64,000 nt of DNA. Origin: Rugosimonospora acidiphila (lineage in GTDB: Bacteria > Actinomycetota > Actinomycetes > Mycobacteriales > Micromonosporaceae). The DNA lies in the NCBI RefSeq assembly GCF_039543385.1, contig NZ_BAABJQ010000029.1, forward strand, positions 48,912-112,911. Direction: 5' to 3'. The position numbers were made by a program, and so were the translations under genes. Shown here piece by piece: positions 8,885 to 16,711 of this stretch. Numbering within the stretch: position 1 is the stretch's first letter; every line of letters begins with the position of its first letter. The notes below the pieces were generated by a model. It had not been told where the DNA came from. It searched no databases and saw only the letters and a list, made by a program, of their open reading frames with translations.

Positions 8885-9824
8885 ACCGGGCGCCCCAGTC
8901 GTGGATCTGCTCAAGAAGTTCGGGTGGGTGGAGAACGCGGAAGTCGGCGCCGAGCACGCCCAGTGCCATGGTCGCCCAGTCCAGGGAGTCTGCGGTCATG
9001 CGTACCCGGCAGTGCTCGGCGTCAAGCTCCTCGACCGTGCTCCACCGGCCGATCTTCTCGCGCACGGCCGCGGCCGGGGCGTCGACCAGGACCTCCACCC
9101 GGTACGGGTGGGGCAGGTTGCCCAGGCTGGTGCGGACGAACTCGGCGGCGTCGGCGGCGGGCAGCTCTCGGGGCCGGAATCGGGTGCCGGTGCCGTGCGG
9201 CGTGGTGAGGCGGTCGGCCCGGAAGCTGCGCCAGCCGTGCCGGGTGAGGTCGTATGCGACCAGGTACCAGCGGCGGCCGAGGGAGACCAGCCGATGCGGT
9301 TCGACGTGCCGGTCGGTGTGCTGGCCGTCGGCGGCGGTGTAGGAGAAGCGGAGGTGTTCACTGTCCCGGCATGCCAGCGCGACCGCGGTCAGTACCCCCG
9401 GGTCCACGCCTGGCCTGGCCTGGCCGTCCCAGGCGGCGGGCAGGGTCATCGCGCGCAGCGCCTCGACCTGGCGCCGTAGCCGGGCCGGCATCACCTGCAC
9501 CACCTTGGCCAGCACCCGCACGCCAGCCTCGGCGATGCCCTCCACCGGGCTCTGCGCGGTGGCCTGCAGCCCCACGGCCAGGGCGACCGCCTCCTCGTCG
9601 TCGACCACCAGCGGGGGCAGTGCCGCGCCCGCGGTGAGCTGGTAGCCACCGTCCACCCCGCGTTGCGCGTCGACCGGATAGCCCAGCTCGCGCAGCCGGT
9701 CGATGTCCCGGCGCAGCGTGCGGACCGAGACCCCCAGTCGCTGCGCCAGTTCGGTTCCCGGCCAGTACCGGTGGGTCTGCAGCAGGGACAGCAGACGCAG
9801 CGTTCGGGTGCTGGTGTTCGCCAT
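8871..9824 (-). CDS. WYL-domain transcriptional regulator (YafY/DeoR-type HTH)
   Basis: 317 residues. Residues 1-60 are a DeoR-like winged helix (TRTLRLLSLLQTHRYWPGTE, then LGVSVRTLRRDIDRLRELGY). Residues 140-215 form the WYL domain, with the typical HLRFSYTA, RHVEPHRLVSLGRRWYLVAYD and WRSFRADR. The C-terminal WCX extension ends in a LHPPELLEQI-type segment. WYL proteins are ligand- or nucleic-acid-sensing regulators. The gene is divergent from the DinB gene at 9920, the usual pairing for this family, so that gene is the probable target. Confidence 0.92.
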   Translation of the reverse strand: MANTSTRTLRLLSLLQTHRYWPGTELAQRLGVSVRTLRRDIDRLRELGYPVDAQRGVDGGYQLTAGAALPPLVVDDEEAVALAVGLQATAQSPVEGIAEAGVRVLAKVVQVMPARLRRQVEALRAMTLPAAWDGQARPGVDPGVLTAVALACRDSEHLRFSYTAADGQHTDRHVEPHRLVSLGRRWYLVAYDLTRHGWRSFRADRLTTPHGTGTRFRPRELPAADAAEFVRTSLGNLPHPYRVEVLVDAPAAAVREKIGRWSTVEELDAEHCRVRMTADSLDWATMALGVLGADFRVLHPPELLEQIHDWGARFSQV

Positions 9825-9919
9825 GTCTTCGATTCTCGCGTAATTGAGGTCAGAAAGTGTCCGCAGTGAGCTCTAACGTAATTCCTGACCGACGAGCAGG
9901 ACGAGGGAAGGCAGAGACC

Positions 9920-10489
9920 ATGAGCGAGACCACGGCCGTCGATGAACGCACCACCCGCGACCCGGCCGGCGCGCCGCCCGTCACTGGCGAGCGCGCCGAC
10001 CTGCTGGCGATGCTCGCCAAACACCGGCACTTCCTGCGCTTCACCACCCGCGACCTCACCGACGAGCAGGCCGGGCTACGGACAACCGCTAGCGAGCTGT
10101 GCCTGGGCGGCCTGATCAAACACGTCACCGAGGTCGAGCGGAACTGGGTGGACTTCATTCTGGATGGCCCGCTGGCGATGGGAGACTTCACCACCATGAC
10201 CGAGGCCGACTGGGCCCGACGGGCCGACGAGTTCCGGTTGCTACCCGGCGAGGCACTGGCCGGTGTGCTGGCCAGCTACGCCGAGGTGGCCCGCCGGACC
10301 GACGAAATGGTCGCCACCCTGCCCGACCTGGACGCCACCCAGCCGCTGCCGAAGGCTCCGTGGTTCGAGCCCGACGCGCGGTGGTCGGCCCGTCGGGTGT
10401 TGATTCACATCATCGCCGAGACCGCCCAGCACGCCGGCCACGCCGACATCATTCGCGAGTCTCTCGACGGCGCCAAGAGCATGGGCTAA
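9920..10489 (+). CDS. DinB-superfamily (DUF664-type) protein
   Basis: About 189 residues from the ATG at 9920, which has a GGGAAGG ribosome site. The fold is a DinB/YfiT-like four-helix bundle. A LGGLIKHVTEVERNWVDFIL segment carries the first metal histidine, and HIIAETAQHAGHADIIRE carries the second H-x3-H pair. These proteins act as thiol-dependent transferases (mycothiol in actinobacteria) or as uncharacterised metal proteins. The exact reaction cannot be read from sequence. It is divergent from the WYL regulator, its likely controller. The spacer contains cgtaatt twice, near 9838 and 9878, and the pair ggtcag/ctgacc. Confidence 0.85.
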   Translation: MSETTAVDERTTRDPAGAPPVTGERADLLAMLAKHRHFLRFTTRDLTDEQAGLRTTASELCLGGLIKHVTEVERNWVDFILDGPLAMGDFTTMTEADWARRADEFRLLPGEALAGVLASYAEVARRTDEMVATLPDLDATQPLPKAPWFEPDARWSARRVLIHIIAETAQHAGHADIIRESLDGAKSMG

Positions 10490-10694
10490 CCAGCGGCGTG
10501 GTGAGGGCGCACTGTGTCGCTTTCCGTACCTCCAGTACGAGGAGACGACGCCGCCGGCCGGGTCAACGCATTGCCTCAGCCGAACCCCGGCCGGCCACAC
10601 CCCGCGTCCAACAGGCTGCCCTACGCCGCTACGGGCCTGACCCGACCTTCGCCTCGCCCCCGCAATGGATCCGATCCGACCGCTCACACCGCGC

Positions 10695-10756
10695 TTGACA
10701 ACCTTGGCTAATGGGATTAGTTTTCTAGCTAACCGAGATAGCTAAGAGCGCAGGGG
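10695..10756 (+). promoter_or_regulatory. Promoter and candidate TetR operator of the hydrolase-tetR operon
   Basis: A consensus -35 TTGACA at 10695-10700 is followed after 17 bases by TAGTTT at 10718-10723. The dyad CTAAT-GGG-ATTAG (10708-10720) overlaps this spacer and -10, and TAGCTA occurs at 10726-10731 and 10739-10744. An operator lying on the promoter fits autoregulation by the TetR gene at the end of the operon. The ribosome site CAGGGGG (10751-10757) precedes the ATG at 10763. The stretch 10490-10694 shows nothing else. Confidence 0.6.
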
Positions 10757-10762
10757 GTAGTG

Positions 10763-11599
10763 ATGACCGAGTTCCTCGACGTCGAGGGTGGCCGGATCGC
10801 TTATGACGTGGCCGGCGAGGGCCCACTCGTGGTGCTGGCCCACGGCATGGGCGAAACCCGCACCGCCTACCGCTTCGTGGCGCCGGTCCTGGTCAACGCC
10901 GGATACCGCGTGGCCGTACCGGACCTGCGCGGCCTGGGTGAGTCGAGCACCGGGTGGTCCGCCTACACCCGCACCGCGACCGCCCAGGACCTGCTGGCCC
11001 TGATCCGCCACCTGGGCGGCCCCGCGGTCATCGTCGGCCACTCATACTCCGGTGGGTCCGCGGCCATCGCCGCCGCGCAGGCACCCGAGCTGGTCTCCGG
11101 GGTCGTGCAGTTGGACGCGTTCACCCGCGCGCAGCACGTGAACTTCGGCGGGCTGCTGCGCAACGGCCGCTACCGCAAGGGCATGCGGCTGCTGATGTCG
11201 GTCGGCATGTTCGGCAACATCGACACGCTCGTGCGATACCTGGACCACGCCTACCCTTCGGTGAAGCCGGCCGATTGGGCCGATCAGATTCGAGCCATCC
11301 GGGCCAACCTGAGTGAGCCCGGCCGGATGAAGGTGCTGCAGGCGATGGGCCGTTCGGCCCCGACCGACGCGGGCGCCGCTCTGCCCCAGGTACGCTGCCC
11401 GGTACTCGTCGTCGCCGGCACACTCGACCCTGACTGGAACGACCCGCGGGTGGAGGCGCAGGGCATCGCGGCGGAGCTGCCGGCAGGGGTGGCCACCGTG
11501 ACGATGATTGACGGCGCGGGTCACTACCCGCACGGGCAATACCCGGACCGCACCGCAGAACTCGTGCTGTCCTTCCTCAAGGAGCAGGTCCGTGCCTAG
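10763..11599 (+). CDS. Alpha/beta-fold hydrolase
   Basis: 278 residues with the full alpha/beta hydrolase motif set: oxyanion loop LAHGMGETR near residue 28, nucleophile elbow GHSYSGG near residue 92 (Ser nucleophile), acid VAGTLDPDW near residue 215 and catalytic His in DGAGHYPHGQ near residue 253. It is cytoplasmic, with no signal peptide. The substrate is unknown; esterase, lactonase or haloalkane-type activities are all possible. The downstream tetR overlaps its last codons, so the enzyme probably acts on, or protects from, the effector sensed by that repressor. A GTG three bases earlier could also serve as the start. Confidence 0.9.
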   Translation: MTEFLDVEGGRIAYDVAGEGPLVVLAHGMGETRTAYRFVAPVLVNAGYRVAVPDLRGLGESSTGWSAYTRTATAQDLLALIRHLGGPAVIVGHSYSGGSAAIAAAQAPELVSGVVQLDAFTRAQHVNFGGLLRNGRYRKGMRLLMSVGMFGNIDTLVRYLDHAYPSVKPADWADQIRAIRANLSEPGRMKVLQAMGRSAPTDAGAALPQVRCPVLVVAGTLDPDWNDPRVEAQGIAAELPAGVATVTMIDGAGHYPHGQYPDRTAELVLSFLKEQVRA

Positions 11600-12152
11600 G
11601 GCCGGACTCGCCAGATCGGCCGTGGTCGGCGCCGCGGCCGACCTGGCCGACGAGGTCGGCTACCACAACCTCACGATGGGCCTGCTCGCCGAACGCCTGG
11701 GCGTTCGTACCCCCTCGCTCTACAAGCACGTGACGAGCCTGGCCGACGTACAGCACCGGATCGCCACCCTGGCCGTGACACAACTGGATGACGTGACCCG
11801 CGATGCGATCGCCGGATGGGCCGGGCGGCAGGCGTTGGCCGCCCTGGCCACCGCATTCCGCGACTACATCCGGCACCACCCCGGCCGCTACGTGGCGACG
11901 ATCGGCGCCCCGATGTCCGGCCACGACGATCCGCTGTACCAGGCCGGCGCCCGGCTGCTCCACACCATGACGGCAGCCCTGCGCGGATACTGCCTGCCGT
12001 CGGATCAAACGGTGCACGCCCTGCGAACCTTGCGCGCGACCTTTCACGGATTCGCGACCCTACAGGCCTTCAACGGGTTCCAGCGGCCCGACGACCCAGA
12101 CGAAACGTTCCACTGGCTCATCGAGCTCATCGATCGCGGCCTGCGCGGCTGA
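11592..12152 (+). CDS. TetR/AcrR-family transcriptional regulator with WHG-type C-terminal domain
   Basis: 186 residues from the GTG at 11592, which has the ribosome site AGGAGCAGG and overlaps the hydrolase stop by eight bases. Residues 5-50 are the TetR helix-turn-helix (LTMGLLAERLGVRTPSLYKH). The C-terminal ligand domain has RATFHGFATLQAFNGF, typical of the WHG/TetR_C_33 group. Coupling to the hydrolase, and a dyad over the shared promoter, point to autoregulation. An earlier in-frame start at 11508 lies inside the hydrolase gene and gives no HTH-like extension. Confidence 0.9.
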   Translation: MPRAGLARSAVVGAAADLADEVGYHNLTMGLLAERLGVRTPSLYKHVTSLADVQHRIATLAVTQLDDVTRDAIAGWAGRQALAALATAFRDYIRHHPGRYVATIGAPMSGHDDPLYQAGARLLHTMTAALRGYCLPSDQTVHALRTLRATFHGFATLQAFNGFQRPDDPDETFHWLIELIDRGLRG

Positions 12153-12340
12153 CAGCGCCGCCGCCGTTCCCTTGACCGCCCAGGCCGTCGAGTTGCTCGC
12201 ACCAGACCCGGTCGTACCCATGCTGAGCAGCGAAAACGCGGCTCACCGGAGCCCCGGGTCACGGCCACGCGTAGCAACCGGGTGCCAGCCACCGATCATC
12301 ACGACATTCGGGCCTGGCTATATTCCCTGATGATGGATAG

Positions 12341-12396
12341 TGGGCCGCCAGGGGCTCGAACCCTGAACCCGCAGATTAAAAGTCCGATTCCCGAGC
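12341..12396 (-). pseudogene. 3' fragment of a tRNA-Lys(UUU) gene; possible attachment-site scar
   Basis: Read on the minus strand, the 3' half of a tRNA is clear. The anticodon loop cttttaa is at 12382-12376, a five-base variable loop follows, and the T arm has perfect stems caggg/ccctg around ttcgagc (12365-12349). The acceptor strand gcggccc (12348-12342) is followed by discriminator A (12341). The 5' side has no D arm and no gggccgc strand to pair with the acceptor. This shape is what site-specific integration into a tRNA 3' end leaves at one border. No integrase gene is visible nearby, so the element may be decayed, or this may simply be a tRNA relic. Confidence 0.75.
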
Positions 12397-12606
12397 ATTA
12401 TCCTGGTTTCAGGGAGTAGCCCGCGCCGGTCCGTCGCCGCCTCGACGTTGTCCGGGTGAGTCCGGGCAGGTCGTGGGCCAGGTAGCTGACTGTGCTCGTC
12501 GAGCGAAGGCCCGTGTCTGAACCGGAATCCTGGTAGATCGATGCACGTCCGTTCTAGGTCGGTGACGTCCGAGCGGCCACCGAGCGACCACGCATGGTCA
12601 ACCCGT
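12397..12606. other. No gene recognised
   Basis: Between the tRNA fragment and the helicase tail I find no reading frame with recognisable protein character and no clear structural element. It may be remnant DNA of a lost element. Confidence 0.4.
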
Positions 12607-12858
12607 CTACCTCGGGGAGCCTACCTGCAGTGGTTTGTCCTTGGTGACAAAGGCGAGCGCTCGGTATCCGGACATACGGCGTTGTAGCGAGGCGGCGAGG
12701 ATGGGGGTTGCCTGGTCGTGGTAGTCGTGGACTTCGGCGACATCCTTGCCGGGTGCTGCGCGTATGACCCGTCCGGCGCGCGCCGGAAACCAGCGTGACA
12801 GGCCATCATTCGCGCCTACCGGCTCGGCGCCGGTAACCGGCACATCACCAACAATCAA
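12607..12858 (-). pseudogene. C-terminal remnant of an SF2-type helicase
   Basis: An 83-codon reading frame whose middle, GRVIRAAPGKDVAEVHDYHD, then PILAASLQRRMSGYRALAF, resembles the far C-terminus of actinobacterial DEAD/DEAH helicases. Those end with a GR-x-RP-x-PGK-x-x-x-EVHDYxD segment and a YxxLGF tail. No helicase motifs I-VI lie upstream, so only the tail survives. The first 25 residues do not look like helicase and probably reflect the deletion junction. The assignment rests on pattern memory only. Confidence 0.45.
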
Positions 12859-12969
12859 CCGGATCGGCGCGCCGAACGCCGGGGGCCGATCCGGCCATCA
12901 ATCGATCAATGTCCCCTCATCGGGGCGCGGTTGCCCGGGGCACGCCACGCGTGAGCCTCGGCCGGTGTC

Positions 12970-13596
12970 CTACCGTGTTGGAAGGACCGACCCGCTTGGC
13001 AGCGGACCAGTGCGCTGTGCGGGGAGGACGACGACGCACTTCGGTCCAGGCTCACGATAGAAGCCGATCAGGAGCACCGGGTCCCGATTCGAGGCCGACG
13101 TCGGGGTCAGGACCATGACGGTACCGGCCGGGACATCATTCGCGGTCAAGTGCACCGTGTTGGCGACCGCCTGCACCGCCAGGGTTGCCGCGGTCCGCGC
13201 ATCGATCGACGCCTCGCTGCCTTGATCCTCGGCGGGGCAGGCGGATGCGGATGAGGGCGGAATGATGACGACCCGTACCCCGGCGGCGCGCAGTGCCTGG
13301 TTGGCCGGGCCCGGGTCCCCCACCGAGTGCGCGACGATGGTGACCCGATCGTTCTTGGTGGTGACCGCGTAGGCCGGAACGGCCGTGCCCTGGGTCAGCA
13401 GCACCACCGCGACGGCCCCTGCGGCCACGGCACCGGCACCGCCGGCAAGTGCCAGCCCGAGCCGACGTTTCGGCCGGCGGTCCGCGACGCGACGAGAAAC
13501 ACCGGCGCCACCGGATCCCGTCGCGGCCCGCGCGATCACGACCTGCCTCAGCTCGGCCAGAAGCCGGTTTTCAAAGCGACTTTCGGTCTCGATCAT
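12970..13596 (-). CDS. Single-pass membrane protein, putative anti-sigma partner
   Basis: 208 residues. Residues 1-48 are cytoplasmic and basic (SRRVADRRPKRRLG). Residues 49-72 form one transmembrane helix (LALAGGAGAVAAGAVAVVLL). The remainder is extracellular, with two cysteines (SACPAED and GPKCVVV) that could form a disulfide. The ATG overlaps the TGA of the ECF sigma gene upstream by four bases. That layout, and an N-in single-pass topology, fit a regulator of that sigma factor. No zinc-finger anti-sigma motif (H-x3-C-x2-C) is visible, so the role is inferred from position. Confidence 0.7.
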   Translation of the reverse strand: MIETESRFENRLLAELRQVVIARAATGSGGAGVSRRVADRRPKRRLGLALAGGAGAVAAGAVAVVLLTQGTAVPAYAVTTKNDRVTIVAHSVGDPGPANQALRAAGVRVVIIPPSSASACPAEDQGSEASIDARTAATLAVQAVANTVHLTANDVPAGTVMVLTPTSASNRDPVLLIGFYREPGPKCVVVLPAQRTGPLPSGSVLPTR

Positions 13597-14210
13597 GATT
13601 CCACCTCAAGCAGGAAGGCTCGCGTGCTCACTCGTTCGCCCGATCCGTCGGCTGAGCCGCCGAGCTGATCGGACATAAGGCGTCGTGCCCGGTGCAGCCG
13701 GACGCGGGCCGTGACGTTGTTGATGCCGAGTGCCCGCGCGGCTTGGGTCACGGTCAGGTCGTCGAGCGCGACAAGTTCCAGGACTGCGCGCTCGCCCTCG
13801 GACAACAGGTCCATTGCCTGGTACAGGCCGCGGGCCCGGCTCTGCGCGTCGACGCGCTGTTCCAGTCGTTCGAGGTCATCGTCATCGACCAGCCGGCGTC
13901 CCACGAAACGGTTTGTGGCACGGTTCTCTCTTTGTCCGCGGCGAAACTCGGCCGCCACGGTCCGGCGGGCGATGCCGAACAGCCAGGCGGTCGGCGTGCC
14001 GAGCGCCGGGCGGTAGCTGCCGGCCGCGTCGATCGCGGCGAGGAAGACATCCGCGGTCAAGTCCGCGACCAGGTACGGGTCAGAGACTCGCCGAGCGACG
14101 AAGTTCTGCAGTCTCTCGACATGTTCGCGGTAGAACGTTTCGAACACCGCGGGGTCGCCGCCGATGCGGGCTACGTCGGGTGGCGATGCTGATCGGCCAT
14201 CGGGCTCCAA
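13593..14210 (-). CDS. ECF-type RNA polymerase sigma factor
   Basis: About 205 residues from a TTG at 14210, which has GAGAGGAG seven bases upstream; the reading frame stays open further up, but that extension has no sigma character. Region 2 is FYREHVERLQNFVARRVSDP with LVADLTADVFLAAIDAAGSY and PTAWLFGIARRTVAAEFRRG. Region 4 is LLSEGERAVLELVALDDLTV and ARALGINNVTARVRLHRARR. It would direct transcription of a small regulon and is coupled translationally to the membrane protein downstream, its likely partner. No ECF subgroup can be fixed. Confidence 0.88.
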   Translation of the reverse strand: MEPDGRSASPPDVARIGGDPAVFETFYREHVERLQNFVARRVSDPYLVADLTADVFLAAIDAAGSYRPALGTPTAWLFGIARRTVAAEFRRGQRENRATNRFVGRRLVDDDDLERLEQRVDAQSRARGLYQAMDLLSEGERAVLELVALDDLTVTQAARALGINNVTARVRLHRARRLMSDQLGGSADGSGERVSTRAFLLEVES

Positions 14211-14228
14211 CCGAATCTCCTCTCGCAG

Positions 14229-14817
14229 AATGGGCCTACATCGGTACTTGGTCGCAGACCTTCCGTGCGTTACCGATAAGATCCACTGCGATCGTCGCTG
14301 CCACCGCAGCGGCCGACGCAGCAGCGCCCGATGCCGGCGAACATCTGCGGAGCGCGTGGCAGGCCGCGTATGGCCGAAACCCACACCCCGACAACGCATA
14401 CGACCAGGCGGTGCTCGCCATCGAAGGCGTCGCCTGTCCAAGGGTGTCGCCCGCGAACGACCGCGCCACCCTCGGAACTGTCATCCGCGACTGGCGCAAC
14501 CACCTTGGCCATTGGGAGCTGGCCATCGGCGACAAAACAGGCCAGCCCGCGAGCATCGACACATCCTCTCAGCCCTGCGCGGCGCCGCCCTGGAGACGGT
14601 CGCCCCGGACGCTGCCTGGACCCAAGCCGACGCCACCCTGCACCTGCTCGGCGACTACCTCGCCGATACGCGCGCGCTGGAGCTGGCGCCGACGCTGACC
14701 GAGGCGATCTACCGGTACGGCCTGTTCACCGACACCGATGACCTGGTTGACGACCTGCGCGGCGCGGCCGAGCGCGAAGACCAGCGCATCGGCGACGGGA
14801 ACCTATACCGGCGCTGA
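14229..14817 (+). pseudogene. Frame-disrupted hypothetical gene(s)
   Basis: Two protein-like reading frames abut out of frame. The first, to about 14560, reads AEWAYIGTWSQTFRALPI and then AYDQAVLAIEGVACPRVSP and RATLGTVIRDWRNHLGHWEL. It resembles an actinobacterial family of unknown function, with its start lost near the sigma gene. The second, about 14560-14817, reads ALRGAALETVAPDAAW, then ATLHLLGDYLADTRALELAP, and ends at a normal stop. They may be one frameshifted gene or two remnants. A strong terminator hairpin follows directly at 14829, indicating that this was once an expressed unit. Confidence 0.5.
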
Positions 14818-14828
14818 CCCCCTCGCAC

Positions 14829-14858
14829 GGGGCCGGGCACCCCTCGGGGTCCGGCCCC
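14829..14858 (+). terminator. GC-rich hairpin terminator
   Basis: Arms ggggccgg (14829-14836) and ccggcccc (14851-14858) flank the inner pair acccc/ggggt (14839-14843 and 14846-14850), with a two-base bulge. It starts 12 bases after the stop at 14817. There is no T-run, as is common in actinobacteria. Confidence 0.75.
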
Positions 14859-14898
14859 CATCCTCCCCCACTCCACGAACCACCCACGACGGGAGCCT

Positions 14899-15093
14899 GA
14901 CAGGATCGACAGCCCGGCCTCCGAGCGGATCACCGACCGCAACCTGGAGTGCGTCGGCTGCGGCGCGCACGTCTCCGAGCTTTGCGTCCAGGAATGCCCA
15001 TTCAGCACCGGCGAATTCGGCCCGGCGGTCCTGCTGCGCGCAGCCGTCCAGCACCTTGCCGAGCACGCGGCCCACTGCAGCGGTTGGTCGATA
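14899..15093 (+). other. Short cysteine-rich coding-like stretch, no clear start
   Basis: The frame beginning gac at 14899 reads SERITDRNLECVGCGAHVSE, then LCVQECPFSTGEFGPAVLLR and AAVQHLAEHAAHC. The CxxC plus C-x4-C and a closing HxxxC look like a small zinc-binding protein. There is no ATG, GTG or TTG in frame upstream, and the frame runs on antisense to the HxlR gene. It may be a remnant of a zinc-ribbon gene from the lost element. Confidence is low. Confidence 0.3.
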
Positions 15094-15519
15094 TCAGGCG
15101 GTGCCGGCGTCGTGCATTGCGCGGTTGGCGAGCACGTCGTCCATGTGCGTCTCGGCCCAGATCTTGAGGCCGCGCATCATCTGATGCAAGGAAAGACCGA
15201 GCTCGGTCAGCTCATAAGAGACCGTGACGGGCACGGTCGGCACCACGGTGCGGCTGATCAGCCCGTCACGCTCCAAAGAGCGCAGCGTCTGGGTCAGCAT
15301 CTTCTGGCTCACACCGGCCAGCAGGCGAGACAACTCCGAGTAGCGCATCGGCCGCGGCTCGCCGGCGCACCCGGGGCCGCTGCCCAGAGCGGCCAGAATC
15401 AGCGCGACCCACTTGTCGGAGATGCGGTCGAGTAGCTGACGGCTAGGACACACCGCCAGGAAAGCGTCATATTCGACCTTCGCCTGCGCCCTCTTCTGCG
15501 CTGCTGTCGTCGTCGCCAT
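15094..15519 (-). CDS. HxlR-family transcriptional regulator
   Basis: 141 residues from the ATG at 15519, which has the ribosome site GGAGGGG. The winged helix shows CPSRQLLDRISDKWVALILA at the HxlR signature cysteine and MRYSELSRLLAGVSQKMLTQ in the recognition region. It then has the wing LISRTVVPTVPVTVSYELTE and the dimer helix. HxlR proteins sense quinones, aldehydes or oxidants through the N-terminal cysteine, here Cys near residue 24. It is divergent from the aldo/keto reductase with an elaborate dyad between them, so it very likely controls that enzyme. Confidence 0.92.
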   Translation of the reverse strand: MATTTAAQKRAQAKVEYDAFLAVCPSRQLLDRISDKWVALILAALGSGPGCAGEPRPMRYSELSRLLAGVSQKMLTQTLRSLERDGLISRTVVPTVPVTVSYELTELGLSLHQMMRGLKIWAETHMDDVLANRAMHDAGTA

Positions 15520-15536
15520 CGGCGGCCCCTCCAACC

Positions 15537-15591
15537 GTTGGGTGCCTAACGAACCTGGAAGTGCCTACTTCCCGTTAGAGAGTAACCCAAC
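15537..15591. promoter_or_regulatory. Nested dyad: candidate HxlR operator
   Basis: Three nested inverted repeats share one centre. The outer arms are gttgggt (15537-15543) and acccaac (15585-15591). The middle arms are taacg (15547-15551) and cgtta (15573-15577). The inner arms are ggaagt (15557-15562) and acttcc (15567-15572) around gcct. The structure sits between the HxlR gene (start 15519) and the aldo/keto reductase (start 15662), as expected for a shared divergent operator. Confidence 0.7.
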
Positions 15592-15661
15592 CATAGTGGA
15601 GCAAGCAACCGGCGGGCGGAACTACCGCCTGACCCAAACACGAAAAGACAGAGGTACGAGC

Positions 15662-16528
15662 ATGATCTCCACTTCTCTTCCCGGCGGTACCTGGACGCTA
15701 GGAGACCTAACCGTCACCCGGTTCGGCTACGGTGCCATGCAGCTAGCCGGCCCCTGGGTGATGGGACCGCCCGCCGACCACGACGGTGCCCTCGCCGTCC
15801 TCCGCGAAGCCGTCGACCTCGGCATCACTCACATCGACACCGCCGACGCCTACGGACCGCGCGTCACCAACCAGCTGATCCGCGAAGCGCTGCACCCGTA
15901 CGCCGAATCGCTGCACATCGTGACCAAGGTCGGCGCGACCCGCGACGAGCAGGGCGGCTGGCCGCCGGCCCGGGACCCGGAAAGCCTGCGCCGGGCCGTC
16001 CACGACAACCTCGAAGCTCTCGGCATCGAGGCGCTCGACGTGGTCAACCTTCGGCTCGGCGACGCCGAGGGACCTCAGCCCGGCTCGATCGCCGAGGCAT
16101 TCGGGACGCTTGTCGAACTCCAGCGGCAGGGCCTGATCCGGCACCTCGGGGTGAGCAACGCGACGGCCGAACAGGTCACCGAGGCGAAAGCGATCGCGCC
16201 GATCGTGTCCGTACAGAACATGTACAACCTCGCGCACCGCCAGGACGACGAGTTAATCGACGCGCTCGCCGAAGAGGGCATCGCCTACGTGCCCTTCTTC
16301 CCGCTCGGCGGCTTCAGCCCACTGCAGTCGTCGACACTCTCGGCCGTGGCCGCCCGGCTGGAGGCGACACCGATGTCAGTCGCCCTGGCCTGGCTGTTGC
16401 AGCGCTCGCCGAACATCCTGCTGATCCCCGGTACCTCCTCCACAGCCCACCTGCGCGAGAACGTCGCCGGCGCGGGCCTCTCACTCTCCACCGACGACCT
16501 CACCGAGCTGAACAAGATCGGCCGCTAG
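15662..16528 (+). CDS. Aldo/keto reductase
   Basis: 288 residues of the AKR TIM barrel from the ATG at 15662. Asp and Tyr of the active site are in ITHIDTADAYGP, the catalytic Lys is in LHIVTKVGA, and NAD(P) contacts lie in LIPGTSSTAHLRENV near the C-terminus. The usual catalytic His region reads DVVNLRLGD, so the position that is often His is Arg in this member. Such enzymes reduce aldehydes or ketones with NADPH. It is divergent from an HxlR regulator, suggesting an inducible carbonyl or quinone detoxification unit. Confidence 0.92.
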   Translation: MISTSLPGGTWTLGDLTVTRFGYGAMQLAGPWVMGPPADHDGALAVLREAVDLGITHIDTADAYGPRVTNQLIREALHPYAESLHIVTKVGATRDEQGGWPPARDPESLRRAVHDNLEALGIEALDVVNLRLGDAEGPQPGSIAEAFGTLVELQRQGLIRHLGVSNATAEQVTEAKAIAPIVSVQNMYNLAHRQDDELIDALAEEGIAYVPFFPLGGFSPLQSSTLSAVAARLEATPMSVALAWLLQRSPNILLIPGTSSTAHLRENVAGAGLSLSTDDLTELNKIGR

Positions 16529-16711
16529 CGGGGCATCAACCGGCCCACCCCGATGTGAGAGCAGCAGCCACGAGTCTCAAACAACCGCGCCGGTCGCGCG
16601 CAGCGCGGTGGTCACCGAGATGCCGGCTGCGGTCACCGCAGCACCGGCGGCGGTCAGGCTCAGCGTGCCGGCGGCGCGCCGGTCGCGCGGGAAGAATCGA
16701 GGAGGCCACTA

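Noticed and set aside
10510..10690. Possible small genes between DinB and the hydrolase
   Set aside because: Frames on either strand are Arg/Pro/Gly-rich and lack ribosome sites; only the promoter at 10695 is credible.
12409..12591. 60-codon minus-strand reading frame next to the tRNA fragment
   Set aside because: Arg/Pro/Thr-rich with no domain-like pattern or ribosome site; probably chance.
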